Below are positions 17,817 to 28,100 of a DNA stretch of 64,000 bases, one piece after another. This DNA comes from Anas platyrhynchos. Its lineage: Eukaryota > Chordata > Aves > Anseriformes > Anatidae. Position numbers and translations under genes: made by a program. The stretch covers positions 20,432,001-20,496,000 of the forward strand of contig NC_092593.1 in assembly GCF_047663525.1 (NCBI RefSeq). Reading direction: 5' to 3'. Within the stretch, counting starts at the first letter, position 1; every line of letters starts with the position of its first letter. The notes beneath the pieces were generated by a model. That model saw nothing but the letters and a program-made list of their open reading frames with translations, made no database searches and had not been told where the DNA came from.

Positions 17817-18148
17817 GGTATCATTAATGTCTATACATACCTGAAGGGAAGGTGCAAAGAGGATGGAGCCTGGCCGTTTTCCATGCTGCCCAGTGACAGG
17901 GCAAGATAGGACAAACTGGAACACAGGAGGTCCGATCTGAACATCAGAAAACAGGTTTTCTGTTCGATGACCGAGCACTGGGAGGGGTTGTGCACAGAGG
18001 TTGTGTAGTCTCCTCCTTGCAGACTACAAAAGCCACCTGGACAGGATCCTGGGCAACCTGCTCTAGGTGGCCCAACTCGAGAAGGGTTTTGGACAAGATG
18101 ACCTCTGGATGTCTCTTCTGACCTCAACCACTTTGTGATTCTGTGAAC
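17817..18148 (+). mobile_element. CR1 LINE 3' fragment, plus orientation
   Basis: The sequence matches the 3' part of avian CR1: a CTGAAGGGAAGGTG start, a dispersed GGACAAACTGGAACA block, CCTGGACAGGATCCTG and a TGATTCTGTG end. It is 5'-truncated, as is usual for CR1, clearly diverged, and lies in intron 3 of the RDH pseudogene. No intact reading frame remains. Confidence 0.88.
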
Positions 18149-18234
18149 ATTTGCTGGATTTCAGAAACTTCTGTTAGGAATTCACTTTACTGGAATACAT
18201 GTATGTGCATGGTAGATGAGGCCTGTTCTATTAG

Positions 18235-18282
18235 TTTCTCTAGGAGACTGGTGAGATGTTTCTCTAGGAGACTGGTGAGATG
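18235..18282. repeat. 24-bp tandem duplication (two copies)
   Basis: Two identical 24-base units (18235-18258 and 18259-18282) beginning TTTCTCTAGGAG and ending GTGAGATG lie head to tail, just after the CR1 fragment in pseudogene intron 3. Confidence 0.93.
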
Positions 18283-18657
18283 TGAAGGCCCACTATCTTC
18301 CTTAGTTCTGAGGTACTTAGAGGCAGAATGTCCGGGGGCAGGGGGAGTTAATTGGTATGACTGTTCATTAAGCTTATGACTTACTGAGAGCTAAAAATTT
18401 CAGCTGCACTTACAGTAGGAAAGATCTGGCTCACAACACGGGCCACAGAAGTTTCTATTTACCTGGTTCTTGGGTATTTTGTAGCACTTGCTGGTCTCTG
18501 CTCTGCTGTAGCTGTACCTCTCTGAGTACTTAAGCCAGTAGTTTAAAGTAACCTGCATTATCCATCTACAGAAGCTGTTGCCAAACCTATAAATGTAAAG
18601 AATCTTCTCACAGAGAACACTGAATAAATACTTTCAGGTTTATTTTCTTCTTTGCAG

Positions 18658-18865
18658 ACAGAAAAGCTCAAAGATCATCAGCGAAAAGACTGTGCAACTC
18701 TGGTATTTCTAAGGTCATAAAATGCATGGAACATGCCCTGATAGCAAAGTACCCCAGGACATGATATGAAGCTGGATGGGATGCAAAGTTCTTTTGGCTG
18801 TTTGTCTCCTATGCCCAATGCTGTTTATCTGACATGCTACTCTCTATGATGTTTCCAACTCGAAC
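18658..18865 (+). pseudogene. RDH pseudogene relic exon 4
   Basis: The acceptor CTTTGCAG ends at 18657. The segment reads KVIKCMEHALIAKYPRT, then TGA where the family usually has Arg/His, then YEAGWDAKFFWL and a decayed hydrophobic end. The TGA is compatible with CGA-to-TGA decay. Confidence 0.87.
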
Positions 18866-18869
18866 AGCT

Positions 18870-20670
18870 ACTGGGAGTTCATTTCCTGGAGTTCTAACCA
18901 ACATTTAACACTGAACTACATCAACTTTATGGAAATAACTTAATCCTTTTAAAACTAGTTGTCCTCCTCTTTACCAGTTACTAAGCTGCTTAAATTCCCT
19001 TCAGAGAATGCTTTTTTCCCCTACTTACCAAAAATTCCTGAGTTTGGAGATAGACTTGTAAATTTACTTTTTTGTGCTCAGAAGTGATAGATCTGAAGTA
19101 TATACATTCATATAGTATTCAGCTATAAAGCTGGCTAGTACTACTCACCCGACAAAACATTTGATGTGCTTTTTGTTATTTAAAAAAAAAAAAAAAAAGA
19201 ATCTGTTTTTCAAGTAGACTTCATCAACATACAGGTTTCCACTGAATTTGAAATAAAACACTGGTCCACTCATGTATCTTATACTTGTACCTTACAGAAT
19301 ATTATTTACTCACACAATCATCTATTTTATGGCATTTGGTTACAGTCATATTCAATAGTTGCTGAACTTCACAAGCTTCTGAATTCAAGAAATGAAATCA
19401 AATAGTAACAAAGCCCAGCTATTGCAACATATTCCAAAAATTACAATTGCAGAATTTGACCACATCTAATCACCTGACTGTTCAACTGTGCACAGATAAA
19501 AACACAAGCTATTTTATCCAAACAGAGCAATACTTATATTTTACTACTTGTACTTTTAATACTTAGTCCTAATATTAGTATAGTTTATGGGGGAAATATT
19601 AAAATATATAAATATATAAATATATACTTTTACATTTCTTTCATCCTTAATGTGCTTTGTAGGTTAAAAGGATAATTATTTCACCAATTAGATAAAACAG
19701 ATCATTAGTGTATGCTACAGCCAATTAGTTTGACTGTACAAAGGGTGTGTTCAGAATGGTAAAACAGCAGTTGAAGTTACTGTGCCTCTTGAAGGCTATT
19801 TCTACCTGTTAAACTCCTGGCCAGAGACTGACATGGTAGTGTTCCTGGCGATTTGAAAATTGAAGGGGTAAAGGTTTTATTTGCTAAAGATCTGCGTTAG
19901 CGATTAATCATTAATGTGCAATTCAATTAAGCTTACAAAAATACCATGTGCAGGTCAGAACACCAAATGTAAGAAAAGCAGTTTCATCACTCAGTGTGTG
20001 TACTGGGGGGCAGGGCACCTGCATGTGTATTAGCACGTGCAAGAAAGGGTCAGAATATAAAAACAGTTTAGTACTGTTTAAGTATTTCACTGAGGTTCTA
20101 TTCTCTAGCAAATGACTTCAAGAATTTATTTTAGCTCTTGGCATGATAAATATCTGCAGTTATAGTTCTCTCTGCCTGGCCTGACAGCTGTAGAGAAATA
20201 TACATTGAAAAAATTAACTGTTATAATTTATCAGCCCTTTAGTGGCCAATTACAGATGCGCTGAACTCTAAAGACTGGCCCTCTTTCAAACAACAGAATG
20301 AGTCCAAAATTCAGGAGTTCAGCCAGGGATTAGCCATAAGGGAAAAATAAATTAAGTGAAGGCTAGAATCTAAAATTTCTGTTGAAAAACAACCCAAAAA
20401 AAATTACATACTCAGATGAATACATTGTGGTACACTACAGAGTGGAAGAAGCCCATTTAAAGTTTAGGAATCGTTTGCCAACAAGTATATTAAAGGATCA
20501 AATTTACATACTACCTACCTTTAGAGTTTCCCAAGAATGGTTTTCTTCAACATCTGAGAAGTTAAAATTCTTACAGGGAAAAAGAAAATCTCTGTCTATA
20601 GTCTCCAGACTAACAAAAGTACACAGAGCATTGACAAAAAAATTATGGAATAGGGATATGATAAAATAAT
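18870..20670. other. Flank between the RDH pseudogene and the LRP2 3' end
   Basis: AT-rich sequence with an A17 run (19182-19198) and a short TATAAA-rich patch near 19600. No coding homology or RNA gene was recognised. Minus-strand AATAAA hexamers at 19876-19881 and 20125-20130 could serve as more distal LRP2 poly(A) signals if transcription runs further. Confidence 0.45.
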
Positions 20671-20673
20671 ACA

Positions 20674-20688
20674 TTTATTAAATTTATT
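20674..20688 (-). terminator. Candidate LRP2 poly(A) signals (paired AATAAA)
   Basis: Two minus-strand AATAAA hexamers (plus-strand TTTATT at 20674-20679 and 20683-20688) lie about 1.3 kb past the LRP2 stop codon, with T-rich sequence downstream on the minus strand. The length suits a vertebrate 3' UTR, but no transcript evidence is available here. Confidence 0.45.
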
Positions 20689-21997
20689 CAGCAGCATAAT
20701 TTTCCAGTTGTCTTTTCTAATCAAAGTACATTACAAAATAATTAGAAGCATTCTAATTAGAAATAGCATATATTTTGAGAACTTGGACATAAAACAATCA
20801 AATAACAGAAGTCTCAATGATTGTAATTTAGGAATCTTTAAATTATATGAGTAGCTAGCCAGGAATGCCAATAACGTGTTCCTGCAGTGGTACTCAAAAT
20901 TTCCTCAAATAGTTCATGCTGTGGAAACTACCTTGCCTAGTTAATAGAAAAACTGGTAAGACATACAGCATATACTGATAGAAGGTTACGGAAATAAGCA
21001 GATAACTACAAAGACTGCATTAGTAGAAATTGTTTCCCTTTCTATTAATGTCCACCTCAGGAAATAAATAGTCAATAAAATTAAACTTTCACATTTAAAA
21101 AACTGAATCATTTCTTAAATGAAGCAGTATAGTTTGTATTTTGCCGTTTGGAAATAAGCTGTTATAGAAGTTTAGCTACTTCATTTAATAGTACAAATGA
21201 CTTTCAGAGATTCCAGATAAGAACAAAGCTATTCCACTGATGATCAGGAGAGAATCTCATTAAATTACATACTCATGACACTAAAATCTAAATATATCAA
21301 ATCTTTTTAAGAACACTATTAATGGAATGGTTTTAATGGAACCTAGAGGAAAAGTACATCTTATGGATTGAGAGGAAATTGTTTTATCCCAGGCAGTTAA
21401 AATATTGTAGGAACAACATTTTGCGCAGGTAATTACTCAGCATAATAATGCTGCATTGACTTCTCCATCTTTTGTTTAGATAAACAGAGACACCCATTTC
21501 TACATCCAGTAGTAAATTAAACAGGTGGTAAACATGCCCAGAGCACCAGTAGAAGTTTTAAAAGGTGCCATTATGTATTCAAAAGGTCCCGTAGATCAAT
21601 AATGCTTCTATATTCACTTTGTATTTTTAGTTTAAACCTTTATATAATGAATTTATCCCTAAAAATGCAACCAATTTCATACAGGTTTCTACTAGGAACA
21701 TCAACAAACAAGATAATCTTTGAAATTTACAAATGTACAATATATTTATAACATTACTTTCAGACAGCTTCAGTGCAAAGATATACATATAGTAAGTACA
21801 TCATGATAATTGTTCATAAAAATAGCAATTGGCAATTTTGTCAAAAAACAAGGCATAGCTTCAACATACATCTCCAGCCACTGACTAAAAGATGTATATG
21901 TTTTTATAAAGCATTTGAATGTGAACCTTACTCTTCTGTTTATAAAAAATATATGTGCAAATGGATGTGTCTCATTTTCCCTAAATCAGTTACCTAC
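20689..21997 (-). other. LRP2: Probable LRP2 3' UTR
   Basis: About 1.3 kb of AT-rich sequence between the TAA at 21998-22000 and the paired AATAAA. No other exon or gene was seen. The downstream limit is an inference from the signal position. Confidence 0.5.
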
Positions 21998-22159
21998 TTA
22001 CACAACAGAGTCCTCTTTAACAAGACTGGCTGTGTCTTTAAATGTATCCTCTGTTGCTGTATAAGCTAATGGCTGGTCTCTCTTCAGAGTAATCTTGGGA
22101 GGCAGTGAAGGAGAGGGAGGAGGGACGTTTTCTGTGTCCTGTTGCCGTTCCTTTTCCAT
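21998..22159 (-). CDS. LRP2: LRP2 last coding exon
   Basis: Fifty-three codons plus TAA at 21998-22000. It encodes a PPPSPSLPP proline-rich element (GSK3/SH3-type site in the family), [18 protein letters not shown] and the terminal SVV, which fits a class I PDZ ligand. Confidence 0.96.
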   Translation of the reverse strand: MEKERQQDTENVPPPSPSLPPKITLKRDQPLAYTATEDTFKDTASLVKEDSVV

Positions 22160-25100
22160 CTGAAACAATAAACATAAAATCAAAGTTTACATTCTAATGT
22201 ACAAAATATCCAGCCTTAACTTTCAGAAATGTCAACTAGCTATTCAAATATTTAGCTGAAGTGTCACAGTATATGTTATTTCTGCAAGTCACCACCTGTA
22301 AAAGAAAGTCAAATGCTAATTCTACCTCAGAAGGTACAGCTGAGGAGATAAGCTACTCCAAACCTTCTCTGCACACTGCTACTTCTGTTTTAATGGTTAA
22401 TGTCAGGAGTAACTCGATTTGTCTATATGCACATACCTGAGTGTAGACAGCACTAGCAGTACTACTGTTTGTAAATCATTATTTACAAACTTCTAAGCTT
22501 TGGGGAAGTAAATCCTCTGGCTTCCTGAACTCTCTCACCTTGTTCGGGCATCACTAGAAACCCAAATTTTCCATAAAATGCAGCTAAGTTTTAGTCTCAT
22601 GACTGTGCAACTGAAGTTCTTAGGTCATTTAGGCTTTCTGTAAATTTTAAACTGTAAGATGAAAAAAGACTGAAATTACTGGATCAAGTCAGTAGAACTT
22701 AAAGTCTTCACACCCAACCATGGGAGAATTCCTCCAGCACACATAGCAGTAGCTGGCATAACATCTTAAAAGAACTGGCTCCTTTGACTGCATGGATGGA
22801 AAAAATTGGGCTGTTATGGAAGCAGGGCTGCAGTATGCAGAGCCATTCAATTTTTGTGCTATGCTGAATCCAGGAATGAGAGGGCACTAGACACTTTATC
22901 CCCAGTAGTACAACAGTCTTTCACTTGTGCTGGGACTCTGAGCTTTACTACAATGCACCCACAAGTGGAAACCAGCATGAGAGATCCTGGAGCAGGAGGT
23001 AGACTCTGTGCTTGGGCTGGGAAAGCTGGGAGGTGGGCAATGCAGCTGTGCTGCCAGCTGAGAACCTCATTTTGTACAAGACTTGATAATTTCTCTCTCA
23101 AAACTGCTTCAGTACCATCTTGACCTGGGCTGGAATGTGTGTTCTGCTTCACTTAGCAACAGAATCTACCCATATCCTTTATCCTCTAAAAGCAAGAATG
23201 AAGTCCTGCAGTACATTAGCTGAAAAATAGCATTATACAATTTTAAGAAATACCTCTGCATATATTGGGTTTTCAAAATTAGTGTTTTGTTTCGTTTTTC
23301 TCTTGAAGAAACTCCACTTTGATTCCTGAAACATAAAAATTATTAGAGCTTTATACATTTTTTTCTATTTCTCAGCAAAATGACAGCACAGTTGACAGAT
23401 TTCACCTTCCTTGTCTGCTAATTTGGTGATTTCAGCTGGATGTTCTCATACTGACATGTAATTTTAATTAATTGCACTCCTTTAAATATTTCAAGGCCTG
23501 CTCAAGTTTGAGTTCTAACAATCTTTAGCATGATAAAATGTATGTGCAAGAGAAAAGGTGCACTGTCTAGAACCCTTTCTCTGCAGATGTAAGTATGAGT
23601 CTTATTTATTTCAACCACTTCAGAGACTCGTCACAAAAAGCAGGAGGCCACAACTAATATTTAAAATATTCATTTATACCACAATAATATAGACAGCTTC
23701 TACTTTCTCACTAGTCAACCAGCCTCACTACATTGTTCAATAGATGTTTCTAGCAAAAGAAAAATAAATTCATCTTTTATTATCAAATTATATAAATTTT
23801 ATTTATATAATAAACTTTAAGTCATACTATGCTTTAGTGTTCAAGGTTACCTCTTTAAATACTTTGCTATGTCATTCAAGTGACCCCTCCTTTAGTCTAC
23901 ATTATCCTTTACTATTGATTGTGTTTATCTGTTTGAAAGAACATCGAAACCTCAAATGAAATGAGAGCTTTTTTTCTTTTTTTCTTAAACGAGGCATCTT
24001 CCCAAAGAATGTACATTTAAAATGTGATAGGAAGTAGGAAGGGAAACAAAATGGTTACATAATGCATCCAGTGCAATCCAACAGACATCAAAAGATGGAC
24101 TACACATGAGGCCCAAGTTTCTTCTCTGCTGGATAATCAGCTATGGTTACTTTACCTGTAGCAGTATTCACAACACTAGACCAAAAGTGACTAACTTAAT
24201 TCAGGAGAGCCTATCATTCCAGAAAAACAGGTCAAAGGGGAGAAAAACTGACTTGAAAGCAACGTAAGAGAAATTACTGAAGGACATGAAACTGCAATAG
24301 CAGGTTGAAGGAGATGTCATTTCAAAACTCATCACAGATACTTTTAAGTGCACAAGGTGTGAAGATAGTCCTGCAAACAAGCCGCCATCAGCACAGATTG
24401 ATTCTAAGACATAAATATGTATCTTCCTTTAATCATGAATAATCTAGATGAGGTAATACTTTAATCGTGACTGTTAAAATGTCCTATAAGAATACAAAAA
24501 AATGCTCTAAATATCCTTACTATTAATTTAAAATATAGATAAAGTTACAAATAAATGTGAAAAGACACTGACAGTACATTGCGACCAAATGTCTTGTTTC
24601 AATTTTCAGTACCAAAAAGAACTGTGTTTTCACTGTTTTAAGCAAATATGCACTTTTTATTGTTTTTTAATTTTCACATTTTATAGGAAAAATATACTCT
24701 GCTGCTTCTATCAAGGTGTAATTCATCAGGGTTTTACAAATTCTTGTTGAAAACACGAAGTAAAATCTCAGTTATAATCATTTCTGCTCTGGAACAATGC
24801 CAATTTACAGCTCTTACAATACAAGTTTCAAACTAGTATCTGCCCTCAAAATGAAGCACAACACATGGTGCAAGGAAATCCTCTGTTCAAATCTATCATC
24901 TTCAAAATATCTTGGTGTGCCAAGCAGAAAGGGAGTCTTAATCTCAACAGATTCTTAACTGCATGCCATGGGCCCTTCTGTGCTTGCATTCCTTTCCTTT
25001 CAGTTCCTGACCAGTTCATGAAATCTCGTAAATATAGCCTGGTTAGTTGGACTTGATGCAGATTTTGTGCCAGCTCCATAGGATTATTTAAACAGAATAG

Positions 25101-28100
25101 AAACTATAATGCAGTTTCCCTAACAATTCAGTTCCTCTGATTTGGAGCACAAAACAGACAAGGCTGCCCTAGACCATGCATATATACTACCTGAGGTGCA
25201 TCCGTACTCTGAGGAGGTTCCTTTGGACTAGCAGATATTACAGAGGCGTATACAGGATTTTCAAAATTTTCATTTTCCTTACTACCAACTGCTGTTACCT
25301 GTAGGAGGAGAAGAAAAATTAACTTTCCTCAAACAAGAAGAGGAGGTCAAAAGGAAAATAAAGGGTGAAAGGCAAGCCTAAGTTTATCTTACATGTGTTG
25401 GTTGAACAACTGTAACTGCACTGGTCCCACTGGCTCCACTATCTCTGGTTGTATACATTGGATTTTCAAATGTGATTGGCTGTTTCCCTGACTCTACTGC
25501 AAAGTTTTCATTCTAGGAAGATAAAACAAACAAACAACAACAAAAAACAGTTACTACAGCACAATAAACATGTCTGTACTCTTACAAAAAACTAACTAGT
25601 CCAATTCCCCATTTCTGGGAAACACCCATGTTTACTGTCACAAAGGATTAGACAAAATCTAGCATACATGTATATTAAAAGCGTAATATTAGCTTATTAT
25701 CCACTGTTTTACTTTCTGGCTTAGCAGCATGGACCATTGAATGATCCAGTACAAATCTGTTTCCTACCTAGACAGAAAAAAAAAGAAGAAAAAAAAAAAC
25801 TGTTGAATAGCTGACTCAAAGTATTTTATGATGAGGAAAGATGACTCCCAAAAATCACACCTTCAACACACTGAAAATATCAAACAAAGCATAATTAAAA
25901 AAAAAACAAAAACATAAATAACATAATAATCATTTAATTTCAGAGGCTTCAAACTGACACACAAATTAACAAGCATTATCTTAAGTATATGAGAATTGGA
26001 TTAATTAATTTTGTCCCAGCAGAGAGATTGCTATATTTTTTGAGACAAAGGAGAAATGCATCCCCTGAGTTAGAACACAAGACTTATGTCAGAAATAAAA
26101 TGTTTTACTTTTTTTTTTTAATCAAATCTCTTATAAATTAATATTTTGCCATGTATAAACATTGTGTGGATAGCAAGTACTTCACACATACAGTGTCAAA
26201 CATAGAGCTCAGCAACAGTGCTCGCAGCAGGTGGGCAAATGTGCTGACATGAGTATTTTGTAAGAAAACAGTTAGTGCCACATAGGTGTAGCCACCCAGG
26301 GCTAGCCAGCCAAGCATTATCAGGTAGAACGATAATGCAAACAAGTACAAAATCCTACCCAGGCTCCCTTATCCTACCCCTTGTCACAGACCCATCACAG
26401 GAATAGTGGGGACTAATGCAGGAATAGTACATTAGCAAGTTCTTTAAACCTGCCTCACTTCTACAAATGACTGCCTCACTTGTACTACCTAAGTATACCT
26501 CTTTACCATGCAGTTACCCTCCTGTTTGTTCCCTCAAATTAGCCTACCTTGGCTAAGAACAGCAACACTGAAAAATATCCCCCCAACATCCACTTACGCA
26601 AATGTAATATTAAAATTTTAGGAGGAACATCCCACAGTTCTTTGCTGCTATAAACCAAACCCTTTGAATTCTTTCCCAGAGATGTACACAACATTTTGGT
26701 TTTAATCTGAATATATAGGGTGAAATAATGACATTTAAGTAGAACTGACTGGTATACAAATCTGAATGTTAATAGGAATGTAAAAAAATGCATCAGTTGG
26801 ACTTCAGAATATGTTAATATTAGGCCAGAAAAATTGAAAGTACCATAAAGTTTTTCCATGCATGAAAAAGACTTCAGGTAGTAATTCAAGCCAAATGTTC
26901 ATGTGGTTGTTTCATTACAACAGCTGCTTAGTGTTAACAATTAATGTGCTTCTTTATTTAGAGAAAGGTCATGTGTACGTATTATGAGCTTGTCTTCGCT
27001 CATTTTATTTCATGTTAATTTACTGTCAGTTAAGTGTGAAATTTATCTTTAAAAGTTGAGGGATTTTCCAGTGAATATTTTGCAAGCAAGCACTTTTTAT
27101 TCAAACATACTTGAGATTTGATTTGTAGAAGTAAAAATCTTTTAAGCATTGTACTTACTGTGGCAAAATGGGGAATAGTTTTTCCCACAGAAAAACTATA
27201 CAGCATAGGAAACACAAAGACGTGCTATTTCTCAGATGTGTATAACAAAACATGGATGAAATAGAGTTCCACTTGATGATGTCCCCCAAATTATTAAACT
27301 TGATTTGCTTAAATTTGCTAAAATAAGAAGCTGCCCAAGTTGGTGATTTGCCGTGCTAAGTAGTATATTCTGTGGTTAGGCCTGAATTTTACCTCTGAAT
27401 TCTCCAACATATACAATCTGAATTTGAAAACTGCATATTTCAACCTGTTCTGCAAAACACAAAGATCCTCAAGACACTCCTTGTTGCGCTATTTTTAAAT
27501 GCCTAATTAATTCCCTGTATATTCACACAATATGCTGAAATAGTAAAGCAAGTGATACATCTAATTTATACCATATATATCTTGAGAAAAGGTAGTCACA
27601 TTATCTTTTTAAGAACAGTCTGCATTTGTCCCTGCTTTCAATGTACAAAATCTATTTCAGGAAATTATCTATTAATGTTCACTTCTTTTTCTAGAACACA
27701 TTTATCATCTCACTATGTTTTTTACATAAAAGATTTGCCTCTATCAGCAGAAAATGACATTAGAAGAACACTATTGGAAAAAAAAAAAAAAAAAAGCTAT
27801 TTCCAAATTAAACCTTACCATCTGCATTGCTCTGTCTATAGCAGATTCTCCTCCAAAACCAGAGACTCCTATGTCCATGCTCACATCTGCTCCAGATCGG
27901 AAAGTTACCCCATTGCCATTTTCAGTAGATTTAACAAGACTACTTAAACTGCAAAAATAAAATAAAATATAAAATAAAATAAAATAAAATAAAATAAAAT
28001 AAAATAAAATAAAATAAAATAAAATAAAATAAAATAAAATAAAATAAAATAAAATAAAATAAAATAAAATAAAATAAGAACATATTATATGGAAAGGAAG

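Larger units (their letters stand above)
13381..18870 (+). pseudogene. Unprocessed pseudogene of a retinol-dehydrogenase-type SDR (four relic exons)
   Basis: Relic exons at 13381-13653, 15265-15521, 17601-17781 and 18658 to about 18865 follow the exon plan of intact DHRS9, with most splice sites still visible, so this is a gene duplicate and not a retrocopy. Fragments such as NLSGKYVF, APTDWLGIDDF, GGGYSLSKWGMEAFSDIL, QHFGVKVSIVE, KCMEHAL and GWDAKFFW identify the family. QHFGVKVSIVE and GWDAKFFW resemble the RDH16/RDH7 branch more than DHRS9. Damage: the cofactor glycines are replaced (AGCGSRLR), the catalytic Ser position reads Asp (NLIDAKG), there are single-base frameshifts in exons 1, 2 (two places) and 3, and a TGA in exon 4. 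Tyr and Lys of YxxxK remain. A CR1 fragment sits in intron 3. It lies 7 kb downstream of DHRS9 in the same orientation, which suggests an old tandem family member. Confidence 0.88.

Noticed and set aside
25713-25767. Possible extra LRP2 tail exon on the minus strand (TTCTGTCTAG acceptor, open frame beginning [15 protein letters not shown] donor)
   Set aside because: It would be 55 bases, not a multiple of three, between phase 0 exons, and it would shift the frame of the tail. No matching segment is known to me in other LRP2 proteins.
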